Positions 35,010-43,954 are shown, counted from the first letter of the stretch. The stretch is DNA of 64,000 bases from Saccharopolyspora phatthalungensis (GCF_014203395.1 NZ_JACHIW010000001.1:2959501-3023500), one strand, 5' to 3'. Translations and numbers: made by a program. Notes: a model not told the origin generated them from the letters alone.

Positions 35010-35966
35010 GTGAGTACCGACAGTGAACGTGTCGATGTCCGGGGCGTTGTCAGTTTCGTCGCGATTGCCTATGCCCCGGCGTGGCTGCTGACCTTGCCGC
35101 TCTGGTTAACCGGCGAAGGGCTGTCGTGGGCCTGGTCGCCACTCGTTCTCGTCCTCATGATGTTCATGCCTGCAACGGCGGCGTTCGTGGTCAACAAGTG
35201 GATCAGTCCGCAACCGAAGTTACTGCGCAGCATCGGAATCACCAACCCGGGCGGCATCAAGAAGTGGTGGTCATATGTCCTGATTGCCTGGTTAGGGCCA
35301 CCACTGGCGGTAACCATCGCATTACTGTCGGCTTATCTGCTGGGGGTGTATCAAGCCGACTGGACGGGATTTTCCGGATTGGCCGAGCAGTCCCGTACCG
35401 CAGTGGAGGGTTCGCCTCCTCAGACATCACCCGGGACGCTTGCGCTCACCCAAATCGCTCAAGTCTTCGCGTTGGGCTGGCTGCAGACCATCCCGGCGTT
35501 CGGTGAAGAGCTGGGGTGGCGCGGCTACCTGACTCAAGCGCTCCTGCCCCTCGGTCAGCCTGGTGCGTTTCTCACGACTGGCGTGCTCTGGGGGCTTTGG
35601 CATGCACCCGTGCTGATCCTCGGCTACAACTACCCGACGGTCCCGATAGTGGTCGCTTTGATCATGATGGTGTGTTTCTGCACCCTGGTGGGGACGTTGC
35701 TCGGCTGGCTCAGGCTCGTTTCGGGAAGTGTCTGGCCGCCGGCGATCGCGCATGGATTCCTCAATACAGCAGGTGGTTTGGCCACCATCTTCAGCATGGC
35801 TGGGCATCCGGTCGACAATGCATCGGTGGGTCTTCTCGGCTGGACCGGATGGATCGTGCTGGCCCTGCTCATCTTGATACTCGTCATGATCGGGAAACTT
35901 CCGGTGCGGCTTCCGGCGGAGAAAGTCGGGATCTCCCGCGGAGTCAACCGCCGCAGCCGACGCTGA
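35010..35966 (+). CDS. CPBP-family (CAAX-like) intramembrane metalloprotease
   Basis: This 318-residue polytopic protein carries the CPBP motifs GEELGWRGYL (two Glu and Arg), LWGLWHAPV (His) and AIAHGFLN (His). It has about eight membrane helices. Family members cleave peptides in the membrane or modify bacteriocin immunity. The substrate here is unknown. GTG 35010 (STDSERVDVRG) is preferred over an upstream ATG at 34962, which would start within the previous gene's terminator neighbourhood. A repeat copy begins 13 bp after the stop. Confidence 0.8.
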   Translation: MSTDSERVDVRGVVSFVAIAYAPAWLLTLPLWLTGEGLSWAWSPLVLVLMMFMPATAAFVVNKWISPQPKLLRSIGITNPGGIKKWWSYVLIAWLGPPLAVTIALLSAYLLGVYQADWTGFSGLAEQSRTAVEGSPPQTSPGTLALTQIAQVFALGWLQTIPAFGEELGWRGYLTQALLPLGQPGAFLTTGVLWGLWHAPVLILGYNYPTVPIVVALIMMVCFCTLVGTLLGWLRLVSGSVWPPAIAHGFLNTAGGLATIFSMAGHPVDNASVGLLGWTGWIVLALLILILVMIGKLPVRLPAEKVGISRGVNRRSRR

Positions 35967-35978
35967 GGGCCCGGCGAG

Positions 35979-36000
35979 AGCATGGGAACCTTCCTGTCAC
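35979..36000 (-). repeat. Dispersed 22-bp repeat, single copy
   Basis: A full reverse consensus copy lies 13 bp after the CPBP gene stop. Confidence 0.85.
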
Positions 36001-36079
36001 TCATCATGGACGCGCTGACTACCACCAGCGGCACCCGAATGATCCCACCCGCGTTCTATCCGGGTGGAAACATGGGGGC

Positions 36080-37438
36080 ATGACGAGTCTGCTGCCCTCC
36101 ACCCAGCGCGCTTTGTTGCGACGTCTGGCGATGGAGCAGAGTGAGAACCGCGTTCCCTCGTTGATTGCTGGGTTGATCCGTGACGGCGAGACGATCTGGG
36201 TGGACGCCCGTGGACAGGTCGCCGGACAGCCCCCCACAACGGACACGCAATACAGGATCGGTTCGATCACGAAAACCTTCATCGCGGTGCTGGTGATGCG
36301 GCTTCGCGATGAAGGTCGGCTCGACCTCGTCGACAAGCTCGACGAGTACGTGCCGGGAACTTCGATCGGAAAAAGGAACATCGGCGAGATCCTTTCGCAT
36401 TCAAGTGGCTTGTCTGCGGAACCCGCCGGGCAGTGGTGGGAGCGAACCCCAGGCGGCAGCGCCGACGAACTCCTGTCCAACATCGACGAACACGCACTTC
36501 GTCCACCACCCCGTCACGTCTTCCACTACTCCAACGTGGGTTTCGGTGTGCTGGGGGAGCTGGTGTCCCGGCTGCGTGGAGCACCTTGGGACGAGATGTT
36601 GCGACGCGAGATCCTCGAGCCGCTCGGAATGAAGCGCACCACTCTGCGCCCTGTCGCGCCGCACGCAGATGGGTTCGCCGTGCATCCGTGGGCGGACGTG
36701 GTGCTGCCGGAGCCGGCCGACGACGCCGGAGCGATGGCCCCTGCTGGCCAGTTGTGGTCGACATTCGACGACATGGCCAGGTGGATGCGCTTCGTGGCCG
36801 GAGACACCGGGGAGGTGCTGCACCCGGACACGGTTTCCGAGATGCGCTTCCCCGGGGCGGTCGACGATGGTCCCGAATGGCGAGGCGGATATGGGCTCGG
36901 GATCCAGTTGCTCCGGCACCGAGGACGGCGGTTGGCTGGACACAGTGGTTCGATGCCCGGTTTCCTGGCGTCCGTCTGGGCAGACCCCGCCGAGGCCACT
37001 GGCGTGATCTTCATGGCCAACACCACAGCAGGTGTCACAGGTGTGTTCGCGACTGACCTGCTGGACCTGCTTGCGGAGCATGAACCACGAATTCCGGCCC
37101 CTTGGGAGCCCCGGGGTGACGTGAACCTGCGACTCCTGGAGCTCACTGGCCAGTGGTACTGGGGTCCGACGCCATATGTGTTGCGGGTCCGCCCCGATGG
37201 CATGCTCGATCTTTCGCCCTGGCAGGGGCGCGGGCGAGCATCCCGATTCCGGGGTAACGCGGACGGCACCTGGACTGGCCTGGACGGCTACTACGCGGGA
37301 GAAATCCTACGGGTCGGTCGGAACGCGAACGGTGTTCCGGCCCATCTCGACCTCAACACCTTCATCTTCACGCGCACGCCGTACGACTCCGACGCACCGG
37401 TCCCCGGCGGCGTGGTCAACTGGCGCCCAGCCCGGTAA
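36080..37438 (+). CDS. Serine beta-lactamase-like hydrolase (class C/peptidase S12 fold)
   Basis: This 452-residue protein has the three active-site motifs of the family: SITK (in YRIGSITKTF, about residue 63), YSN (in FHYSNVGFG, about 153) and HSG (in AGHSGSMPG, about 295). A C-terminal lipocalin-like beta domain of about 100 residues follows (LTGQWYWGPTPYVLRV). No signal peptide is present, so it is likely a cytosolic esterase or peptidase rather than a secreted beta-lactamase. ATG 36080 follows GGGGG. A facing repeat pair starts 18 bp after the stop. Confidence 0.86.
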   Translation: MTSLLPSTQRALLRRLAMEQSENRVPSLIAGLIRDGETIWVDARGQVAGQPPTTDTQYRIGSITKTFIAVLVMRLRDEGRLDLVDKLDEYVPGTSIGKRNIGEILSHSSGLSAEPAGQWWERTPGGSADELLSNIDEHALRPPPRHVFHYSNVGFGVLGELVSRLRGAPWDEMLRREILEPLGMKRTTLRPVAPHADGFAVHPWADVVLPEPADDAGAMAPAGQLWSTFDDMARWMRFVAGDTGEVLHPDTVSEMRFPGAVDDGPEWRGGYGLGIQLLRHRGRRLAGHSGSMPGFLASVWADPAEATGVIFMANTTAGVTGVFATDLLDLLAEHEPRIPAPWEPRGDVNLRLLELTGQWYWGPTPYVLRVRPDGMLDLSPWQGRGRASRFRGNADGTWTGLDGYYAGEILRVGRNANGVPAHLDLNTFIFTRTPYDSDAPVPGGVVNWRPAR

Positions 37439-37455
37439 TCGCCAGCGCGGAGTGA

Positions 37456-37505
37456 AAGCATGGGAACTTTCCTGTCACCGACGTGGCGGGAAGGTTCCCA
37501 TGCTT
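37456..37505. repeat. Facing repeat pair, 23-bp hairpin with 4-base loop
   Basis: Arms 37456-37478 and 37483-37505 pair over 23 positions if G-T wobbles are allowed (three wobbles, no mismatch). Both outer ends read AAGCATGGG/CCCATGCTT. It lies 18 bp after the hydrolase stop, so it is a terminator candidate. Confidence 0.85.
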
Positions 37506-37586
37506 CAACTGCTCGGGCGGTTCCTGGCCCGATTTGTCCAGTGGGTGTCGCTGCGGGTCGTGTCGAAGCGGCGTGAGGCACCCTGA
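37500..37586 (+). CDS. Possible 28-codon leader ORF before arfB
   Basis: The right arm of the repeat hairpin contains GGGAAGG, 5 bases, then ATG. From it a 28-residue frame runs MLQLLGRFLARFVQWVSLRV then VSKRREAP and stops 5 bp before arfB. The peptide would be amphipathic and basic. It may be chance in high-GC DNA. It is listed because the ribosome site, the start and the junction with arfB are all well spaced. Confidence 0.22.
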   Translation: MLQLLGRFLARFVQWVSLRVVSKRREAP

Positions 37587-37591
37587 TTGGT

Positions 37592-38026
37592 ATGGCCGCA
37601 GACTTGCCCGTCACCAGCCGCTGGACCGTCCCCGCTGCCGAACTTTCCGAGCGTTTTTCACGATCTCCTGGTCCTGGTGGGCAAGGTGTTAACACGACGG
37701 ACTCACGAGTCGAACTTTCCTTCGACCTCGCACGCTCACAGTCACTTCCCGAGTTCCTGCGGCAGCGGGCGATGGAGCGACTTGGCCGTCGCCTTGTCGA
37801 CGGCGTGATCACGGTTTCGGCTTCGGAGCATCGAACGCAGCTGGCCAACCGACAAGCTGCGCGGGAACGGTTGACCAACCTGCTGGCCGAATCCGTTGCC
37901 CCGCCCGCTCCCAAGCGGCGGCGCACCAAACCGACCAAGGGCTCGCAGCAGCGCCGCCTCGCGGGTAAGAAGCGGCGCGCCGAGGTGAAACGACAACGCC
38001 GTCGAGGTGATCCCGGCGACGCTTGA
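37592..38026 (+). CDS. arfB: Ribosome-rescue peptidyl-tRNA hydrolase ArfB
   Basis: This 144-residue protein has the release-factor GGQ motif in SRSPGPGGQGVNTTDSRVEL (about residues 24-43) and a strongly basic C-terminal tail (KRRRTKPTKGSQQRRLAGKK) that in ArfB enters the empty mRNA channel. It releases peptides from ribosomes stalled without a stop codon. Length and architecture fit the family. No clear ribosome site precedes the ATG, and the small frame ending 5 bp upstream could couple translation. Confidence 0.9.
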   Translation: MAADLPVTSRWTVPAAELSERFSRSPGPGGQGVNTTDSRVELSFDLARSQSLPEFLRQRAMERLGRRLVDGVITVSASEHRTQLANRQAARERLTNLLAESVAPPAPKRRRTKPTKGSQQRRLAGKKRRAEVKRQRRRGDPGDA

Positions 38027-38088
38027 CTAGTGGCGGCGATTTTCCCGGCTAGCCTCGGAGTCAAGACGAAAGCAGAAGGGACATGCTG

Positions 38089-39039
38089 ATGCGCACGGCG
38101 TGGGTCTTGCCGGGTGGCTCCACTTTTGGTGCAATCCAGGCTGGCCTGGTTACGGCATTGTTCGAAGCCGGCGTTGAACCCGATTTGCTTGTCGGGACGT
38201 CCGCGGGCTCGCTGAATGCTGCGTGGCTCGCTGGTGACCCCACGCCCCGCGGTGCGGCAAAGCTCCGCGAGCTGTGGGTGTCGATGCGTCGCACAGACGT
38301 ATTCCCAATCCAGCCAACGCGGATACTTGCCGGGAAGCTCGGTTTGTCGAACCACGTCATGAGCAACCACGGTCTAGCGCGCTGGCTCCACAACAACCTG
38401 CCGTTTCGCCGGTTGGAGCATGCGCAGATCCCCTTGACCGTGACGGCAACAGACTTGGACACCGGCGAACCCGTGTACTTCGAGCGCGGCCCCGCGCTTC
38501 CGCCGCTAGTGGCTTCGTGCTCGATCCCCGGAATGTTCCCGCCAGTGAAGGTCGGGGATCGCTGGCTGGTCGATGGGGGCCCAGCTGCGTTCATGCCGAT
38601 AAGCCGCGCTGTCGAGCAAGGCGCAGAACGTGTTTTCGTGCTCCCGTGCGGGGGCACCGAGCCTTTTGAATTCAACCACCCGAGACGCGGAATCGGTTCG
38701 ATCGCGACCTGGCCACCGCCGAGGACGCCACCCAGGTCGGTCGGCGGAGTCAACGGGGCAGCACTCGGTGCGGCGATGGTGTCTGCTGCACGACTAGACC
38801 TGCAGTTGAATGCGACGCGCTGCGAACTCTACGTCGTTCCCGCTCCATCGGTGGTGGGGCTGTCACCGTATTCCTTCGCCCATGCCGAGGCTCTGATCAA
38901 CGCCTCTTGGGAAATCGCCAAGCGATGGCACCCCACCGCTAAGCCGGTCCCGCCCGGACCAGTTGACATCGGTGGCCACCCGATTACCAGCGGTCGGTTC
39001 GGGGTCTCCGAATCGGCTCCGGCGCACAATGACCGGTGA
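38089..39039 (+). CDS. Patatin-like phospholipase
   Basis: This 316-residue lipid acyl hydrolase has the oxyanion loop GGSTFGAIQAG near the start, the nucleophile elbow GTSAGSLNA and the catalytic Asp in VDGGPA (about residue 163). ATG 38089 is preferred to ATG 38083 because AAGGG then lies 8 bp away. No signal peptide is present. The product likely acts on membrane or storage lipids in the cytosol. A facing repeat pair separates it from the convergent symporter gene. Confidence 0.88.
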   Translation: MRTAWVLPGGSTFGAIQAGLVTALFEAGVEPDLLVGTSAGSLNAAWLAGDPTPRGAAKLRELWVSMRRTDVFPIQPTRILAGKLGLSNHVMSNHGLARWLHNNLPFRRLEHAQIPLTVTATDLDTGEPVYFERGPALPPLVASCSIPGMFPPVKVGDRWLVDGGPAAFMPISRAVEQGAERVFVLPCGGTEPFEFNHPRRGIGSIATWPPPRTPPRSVGGVNGAALGAAMVSAARLDLQLNATRCELYVVPAPSVVGLSPYSFAHAEALINASWEIAKRWHPTAKPVPPGPVDIGGHPITSGRFGVSESAPAHNDR

Positions 39040-39045
39040 GGAGAG

Positions 39046-39086
39046 CCGGGGAATCTTCCTGCCACGCTGACAGGAAGGTTCCCCAC
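39046..39086. repeat. Facing repeat pair between convergent genes
   Basis: Arms about 39048-39064 and 39067-39083 pair with one wobble and one mismatch. Both outer ends carry GGGG/CCCC, a variant not seen elsewhere in the window. It begins 7 bp after the patatin stop and 11 bp before the symporter stop, so it could end both transcripts. Confidence 0.82.
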
Positions 39087-39096
39087 CTTTCGACAG

Positions 39097-40575
39097 TTAG
39101 ATCCGGGCTGAGGATGCCTCCGACAGTTCATCCACTGCGAGCCGCTCCGGCGGCACGGCGGCGGGATGCGCGAGGGTCACTGCGACGTTGACTAGGACGT
39201 TGACCGCAAGCCCGAGCAAACCGGTGTTGATCCCGAGCCACGGGTCGTTGCCAGTACTGACGAGCACGCCGACGACAATCACGCCCGCGCCTAGCCCCGC
39301 AGCAGCCCCAGCTGTGGACATCCGCTTCCAAAGCAAGCTGATCAACACCACCGGTAGAAGTTGCGCCAACCCCTGGTACGACAACACCGACAACTGCACC
39401 AGCGTGCTCGGCGAAATGAATGTGAACAACAACGCCACAAGCCCAACGAGGAAAGTGACCAGTTGGGACAGCTGCTTCTGATGTGGCGCAGTTCGGGTAT
39501 GCACGCCCAGGACCGAACGCCCCCACATCGTGCCGATCACGAGCATGAAGACCGCCATTGGAACGATCGATGACAATGCGCCAGCGACGCCAACGAGGCC
39601 GACGAGCCAAGCCGGCATGGAATCGACGACGAGTTCGAACATCGCTAGGTTCGAATCGTCAAGCCCCGGAACCACGAAAACCGCGGCCAAGCCCAGGAGA
39701 ATCGGGACGAACAACAAGACCTGGTAGAAGGGCATGAGGATCGCATTGCGGCGCAGCACGCCCGGGCTCTTGGCCCCCAGGTAGCCGGCGACAGTGGTCG
39801 GGAAGATCGTGTAGACGACGCCGTTGAGCAGCCCGGTCGTGGCAAACCACAGCATGCCGAGCGACTCCTTACCGTGGCCCGGCAGCACTAGCCACTCCGG
39901 CCGTTGCGCTACAAGTCGATCCAGCATCGGGCCGAGCCCGCCGAAGTAGTGCACTGGCACGTAGATGAAGACGATCAGCAACGTGATGATGACCAGACTG
40001 TCCTTGAGGATGGACACCCAGGCACTCCCGCGAAGACCTGAAAAGATGATGAACGCCTCGGTCACCACGAAGGCGATGAGATAACCCGCTCCCAAGCCGA
40101 TCGTGCCATAGCTGATCGTGGACACTACCACGCCCATGCCGGTTATCTGGAGCTGAATGTAGGGCAGCAGGAACACCGTCGTGAGGATTGCGACCGCTGC
40201 GCCGAACCAAGGAGCGTTGAAGCGGTACGCGGTGATGTCGGTAATGTTGTGCAGATTGTTGCGATGGGCATAATGCCACAGGATCGGCCCGACGACGTAG
40301 CCTACAGCGAAGCCGATTGCCAGATACGCCAGGAGGTAGAACACCGGCATCCCGTAGTTGTAGGACCAGCCAGCGGCGCCGAGGTAACTGAAGCTCGTGT
40401 AGGTCTCTCCCGCCATGAGAACGAAGATCAACACAACGTCGAGACCGCGGTCACCAATCGACCATTCGGCGAGATTCGCCCGGTCCCGTCCGCGCAGCGA
40501 AAGCAGACCCAAGACGACTGCGGCGAGCATGAACGCAGCGAAGATGCCGACCGAGACTTCCGCGTTGGCGCTCAT
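39097..40575 (-). CDS. Sodium:solute symporter (SSS family), monocarboxylate-type
   Basis: This 492-residue, 13-helix permease of the SSS family contains GETYTSFSYLGAAGWSYNYG, NITDITAYRFN and the sodium-site region GLLNGVVYTIFPTTVAGYLGAKSPG. Pairing with a DUF3311 protein is typical of bacterial monocarboxylate or amino-acid SSS permeases. Its start overlaps the DUF3311 stop (ATGA). The exact substrate is not readable from sequence. Confidence 0.88.
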   Translation of the reverse strand: MSANAEVSVGIFAAFMLAAVVLGLLSLRGRDRANLAEWSIGDRGLDVVLIFVLMAGETYTSFSYLGAAGWSYNYGMPVFYLLAYLAIGFAVGYVVGPILWHYAHRNNLHNITDITAYRFNAPWFGAAVAILTTVFLLPYIQLQITGMGVVVSTISYGTIGLGAGYLIAFVVTEAFIIFSGLRGSAWVSILKDSLVIITLLIVFIYVPVHYFGGLGPMLDRLVAQRPEWLVLPGHGKESLGMLWFATTGLLNGVVYTIFPTTVAGYLGAKSPGVLRRNAILMPFYQVLLFVPILLGLAAVFVVPGLDDSNLAMFELVVDSMPAWLVGLVGVAGALSSIVPMAVFMLVIGTMWGRSVLGVHTRTAPHQKQLSQLVTFLVGLVALLFTFISPSTLVQLSVLSYQGLAQLLPVVLISLLWKRMSTAGAAAGLGAGVIVVGVLVSTGNDPWLGINTGLLGLAVNVLVNVAVTLAHPAAVPPERLAVDELSEASSARI

Positions 40576-40799
40576 TCGACATCACGCCGTCCACGCTCAC
40601 GGTCGGCTCGCCACAACGGATCCTTACGGGCAGCGAGCCAGATGCACGCCGGGGTCAGTAACGTTGCCAACAGTGTCCAGAACATGAAGAACGGCAGGCC
40701 AAGAACAACTGGGTCGATCCTGTTGTAAAGGGGGAGCGCCAGCACGTAAAGCACGACTGGCCCGAACAACCACCACAGCGATTTTCGTTTCTTCAGCAC
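40572..40799 (-). CDS. DUF3311 small membrane protein
   Basis: This 75-residue protein has two helices (WWLFGPVVLYVLALPLY and FFMFWTLLATLLTPACIWLA) and the DUF3311 pattern between them (NRIDPVVLGLPFF). It is the small partner encoded before SSS symporters and may stabilise them. GTG 40799 has GGAGGG 5 bp upstream. The stop overlaps the symporter ATG by four bases. Confidence 0.85.
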   Translation of the reverse strand: MLKKRKSLWWLFGPVVLYVLALPLYNRIDPVVLGLPFFMFWTLLATLLTPACIWLAARKDPLWRADRERGRRDVE

Positions 40800-40828
40800 A
40801 TGTCCCTCCGCGCCGTTGCATCTGAGTC

Positions 40829-40876
40829 TGCAAGGGAACCTTCGTTGCGCAGATGACCGGAAGGTTCCCATGCTCT
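40829..40876. repeat. Facing repeat pair, imperfect
   Basis: A reverse half copy (40829-40843, AAGGG tip) and a forward copy (40854-40876, ATGCT tip) pair over 10 bp (GGGAACCTTC) with a 16-base loop. This is the only pair whose outer tips disagree. It lies upstream of the DUF3311 gene. Confidence 0.7.
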
Positions 40877-40916
40877 CCCCGATCAGGCCAGGGTGATGTT
40901 CGCCTACTCCGGTGCT

Positions 40917-41621
40917 GCGTTCAGTGTTGGTGGCAGGTTCGCAGCTCTGGTCGTCTTGTCGAGAGTCGTGGCGGATCCTCCTCGGCGTGCCACACCGGCT
41001 CTCCACCGACCCAAAATTTGGCGAACCTCGATTTGCGGAAGGCGTTTCGGGTCGATTGCGAGCCGATCGTCGGACAGCAGGGCGAAGTCCAACAGCTTGC
41101 CGGTCACACAAGTCCCCTTCACCGCAGCGTCGCCAGCTGCCGCTGCTGTGCCTCCTGCAGCAACGCCAACTCGTTGGGACCGACCATAGCGTTGCCGACA
41201 CTCGTGATTCCTGCGGCATTCAGTTCCCGAAGGGCGCTCGTCAGCTGCGGCAAGGCGGTTTCGGTGTTCCTGAGCAGGACGACCACGTAAGACTGATGGA
41301 TATGCCAGGCCGGACAGTGCTTGTGCATGCGCCATCCGGGTGAGGCAAACCGCAGCATCTCGGGTGAGCCCAGCTGGTTCGCGGCCATCATCGTTTGCTG
41401 CTGGTGAGCATCATGACGCTGGGCGCGATTGTGGCATCGCGGACGTCGATAAGGTCGGCTTTGGGCATGCGGCGGCGCAGGTCACCGAGGTCACCGACGT
41501 CGACAATCCACTTGCCCTGGATTGCCAGCGCTGGCCGGGCCGCGCTTAACTGCGGATGGTCGGCCATTGTGATGATCTTGCTAGCAGTAACCAGAGTTGG
41601 TGGTTGTCCAACGCTTGCCAC
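40917..41621 (-). pseudogene. Relic of a YtcJ-like amidohydrolase (amidohydrolase family 3)
   Basis: Three fragments of one metal-dependent hydrolase lie in order. The N-terminal strand region (ITMADHPQLSAA, then LGDLRRRMPKADLIDVRDATIAP) is at about 41390-41610. A middle part (LGSPEMLRFASPGWRMHKHC, RELNAAGITSVGNAMVGPNE) is at about 41120-41390 in another frame. The C-terminal end (GKLLDFALLSDDRLAIDPKRLP, then after a further frameshift VGGEPVWHAEEDPPRLSTRR) is at about 40917-41110. About 550 residues are expected and roughly 230 remain, so most of the barrel is deleted. The gene is dead. Confidence 0.7.
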
Positions 41622-41708
41622 AGCACCTCCCGCGACAGCGGTCGATGCCTGGGATGCTGCCTGGTAAACCTGTCGAACACCAGCCCGCTACGCAATGCTG
41701 TGAATCGT

Positions 41709-42368
41709 TCAGGCCGCGTTGCGTTGAGGTGGAGTCTTCGATGGGGCATCTCGCGGCGGAAGTTCTCGGAGCGGGGTGGGAGCACCCTTGAACGAGCGCA
41801 GAATCGCACGTGGCACCGCTGTCCCTCTCCGGCTGCCGAGCTCCATCTCGATGATCAACTCCTTGATTCGGCAGAAGTTTTCACATTGAACCGCCTCGAA
41901 CAACAGACTCTTCGTGACGGCCCAGGGCTGCCAGGTACGGGCACCGTCCATGACGGCCCGCACCGGCGGTGCGACGGGAATGCCGTTGATGTAAATGGGT
42001 TTTGGCAGCCGGGTGGTGCGTTCGAAGTTAGTCCCGGGATAGCTCTGGATCTTGCGGCCGTGCGGTATCAGGACGTGAACATCCGCATCTACCGGGGGAG
42101 TTTCCAGCCCGAGCAGGCGTGCGGCTTGCAATCCCGTGATCATTGCGCCCGGCCCGGCACGCAGCAGCGCAGCGTTGATTCGATCTTCGATTGTCGGTGG
42201 CCCAGGTACTATGAGCAGGACGCCAGGAGCGAGTCGCGTCCAAGGCCCACCCGGGCGGGCCCGCCGGTACGACTTCGACTGCGAGATTCCGAGCTTCTCC
42301 AGTTCGACGACGCGAAAGACACGCCGACCGTTGTAAGGCACGGCGGAAGCAGCGATCGTTGTATGCAT
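41709..42368 (-). CDS. AbiEi/DUF559-like winged-helix protein
   Basis: This 219-residue protein resembles the N-terminal and middle parts of actinobacterial type IV antitoxin (AbiEi-like) and DUF559 proteins. It has a winged-helix start (VFRVVELEKLGISQSKSYRRA), the RLAPGVLLIVPGPPT turn, ITGLQAARLLGL and a VHVLIPHGRKIQSY strand pair. A C-terminal nuclease-like domain is not present. No toxin gene is adjacent, so a toxin-antitoxin role is only a possibility. The start at 42368 has no clear ribosome site. Confidence 0.5.
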   Translation of the reverse strand: MHTTIAASAVPYNGRRVFRVVELEKLGISQSKSYRRARPGGPWTRLAPGVLLIVPGPPTIEDRINAALLRAGPGAMITGLQAARLLGLETPPVDADVHVLIPHGRKIQSYPGTNFERTTRLPKPIYINGIPVAPPVRAVMDGARTWQPWAVTKSLLFEAVQCENFCRIKELIIEMELGSRRGTAVPRAILRSFKGAPTPLRELPPRDAPSKTPPQRNAA

Positions 42369-42467
42369 ATCAAGCACTATCCGGCATGCGAAGCTCATAG
42401 CCGTTGATATGTCCAGCTTTGGGACTGTGTCGGGCACCCCTTTTTCGTCGACGACCGCTAGCGCGTG

Positions 42468-42511
42468 AGCATGGGAACCTTTCTGTCAACCGGCGAACGA
42501 AGGTTCCCATG
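42468..42511. repeat. Facing repeat pair
   Basis: A reverse copy at 42468-42489 and a forward half copy at 42497-42511 pair over 11 bp (ATGGGAACCTT, 42471-42481 and 42500-42510). Outer tips agree. It lies between divergent genes, about 100 bp before htrA. Confidence 0.78.
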
Positions 42512-42608
42512 GTTGCAATCGTCGTGAGTCGGTCGCCGGGATGGTTTCCGAGGAAGTCAACAGCTGGCGCCAAGGTAGTTCTCAGCTTCGCGGGGCACTG
42601 TCGACGTC

Positions 42609-43901
42609 ATGACAGCAGCTGGTCCCGGCGACGCGCCGGAGTACAGAGATGGCATGCAGCAAGCCCGGCGGCAGGAAACCGTGCCTGCAGGATCTTTTGG
42701 CCACGAGCACAGACCGTTGTCGGGGCCCTCAACCACTTACCCCGGTTGGCCCCAAACCGTAAAACATCGGCCTTGGAAAGGTGTGATCGCCGCCGCACTG
42801 ATCGCCGGTGTGATCGGGGGCGGTGTCGGGATCGGCGGTGGAATGCTGTTCGCCGACGGAAGTAGCGCCGATCCGGTGATCTCACAGCATGACCCTGTCA
42901 CAGGCACGCAGATCAATGCGGAGACCGGCACCGTGCAGTACGCGGCAGGCAAGGCATCATCGAGCACAGTGGACATCGCGGTTCGGGGTAGTCGAAGCAG
43001 TTCGGAAGGAACTGGCGTGGTGTTGACCTCAGACGGAAATGTGTTGACCAACAACCATGTGGTCAGTTCAGGTGGTGAGATCACCGTTACCTTGCCCGGT
43101 GGGACGAAGAAGACCGCGCACGTTGTGGGCACCTCGCCCTCATATGACCTTGCAGCAATCAAAATCGACGGGGCTACCGGGCTTAACCCGGCTGAGCTCG
43201 GAAAGTCCTCGGCGCTGACGGTCGGCCAGTCCGTAGTCGCCATCGGCTCACCACTTGGGCTGGAAGGCACCGTCACCTCAGGCATCATCAGCGCTCTGAA
43301 CCGAACCGTCCAAGTGTCGGGAGACAACGGCCAAACTGTCATCTACAACGGCATTCAGACCGATGCGTCGATCAACTCTGGCAACTCGGGCGGACCGCTG
43401 GTCAACCTGGACGGCCAGGTGATCGGAATCAACAGCAGCATCGTGTCCAACAGCGGCGCTTCGGGCAACATCGGGTTAGGATTCGCGATCCCGATCGATA
43501 CGGCGAGCCGCGTCGCAAACGAGCTCATCAGCAGCGGAGTGGCAACAAAGCCCCAACTCGGCGTTACCGGCACCGACAGCCAGTCGGGTGCGGCGACAAT
43601 CAGTTCGGTCGTGGGCGGTTCCGCCGCGGACCAAGCCGGGCTCAAGACCGGGGAGACCATTGTGAAGGTCGGAAACCGGTCCGTTAGCAGCTTCGCGGAC
43701 CTGGTTGCCCAGATCAGTGCGAACGCACCCAGATCGAAGATCACCCTGACCGTGGCGGACTCGGCGGGAGGCAACCAGCGGGAGGTCGAGGTCACCTTGG
43801 GCAGCGAACAGGACAAGACGGCCGAAACCGCCGACGACGCAAGCGTCCAGCAGCAGAGTCCTTTCACGTGGCCGAACGGTCGGCTGCCGAGTGACAGGTG
43901 A
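42609..43901 (+). CDS. HtrA/DegP-like membrane-anchored serine protease
   Basis: This 430-residue protease has a disordered cytosolic N-terminus, one membrane helix (about 58-80, VIAAALIAGVIGGGVGIGGG), a trypsin-like domain and a C-terminal PDZ domain. The catalytic triad is visible as His in LTNNHVVSSGG, Asp in PSYDLAAIK and Ser in SINSGNSGGPLVNL. It handles misfolded proteins outside the membrane and is usually stress-induced. It stops 27 bp before another repeat copy. Confidence 0.92.
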   Translation: MTAAGPGDAPEYRDGMQQARRQETVPAGSFGHEHRPLSGPSTTYPGWPQTVKHRPWKGVIAAALIAGVIGGGVGIGGGMLFADGSSADPVISQHDPVTGTQINAETGTVQYAAGKASSSTVDIAVRGSRSSSEGTGVVLTSDGNVLTNNHVVSSGGEITVTLPGGTKKTAHVVGTSPSYDLAAIKIDGATGLNPAELGKSSALTVGQSVVAIGSPLGLEGTVTSGIISALNRTVQVSGDNGQTVIYNGIQTDASINSGNSGGPLVNLDGQVIGINSSIVSNSGASGNIGLGFAIPIDTASRVANELISSGVATKPQLGVTGTDSQSGAATISSVVGGSAADQAGLKTGETIVKVGNRSVSSFADLVAQISANAPRSKITLTVADSAGGNQREVEVTLGSEQDKTAETADDASVQQQSPFTWPNGRLPSDR

Positions 43902-43928
43902 GAACGTCGGCGGGCTTTCCTGCCGGAG

Positions 43929-43950
43929 ATGACAGAAAGGTTCCCTTGCT
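43929..43950 (+). repeat. Dispersed 22-bp repeat, single copy
   Basis: A forward copy with TTGCT tip lies 27 bp after the htrA stop. A degenerate reverse remnant (CTTTCCTGCC, 43915-43924) precedes it. Confidence 0.8.
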
Positions 43951-43954
43951 GTCC

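Noticed and set aside
36056..37269. Minus-strand frames under the serine hydrolase
   Set aside because: They are antisense to a gene with all three active-site motifs intact.
41556..42407. A 283-codon plus-strand frame opposite the AbiEi-like gene
   Set aside because: The minus-strand frame has recognisable helix-turn-helix and conserved turns. The plus-strand frame has none.
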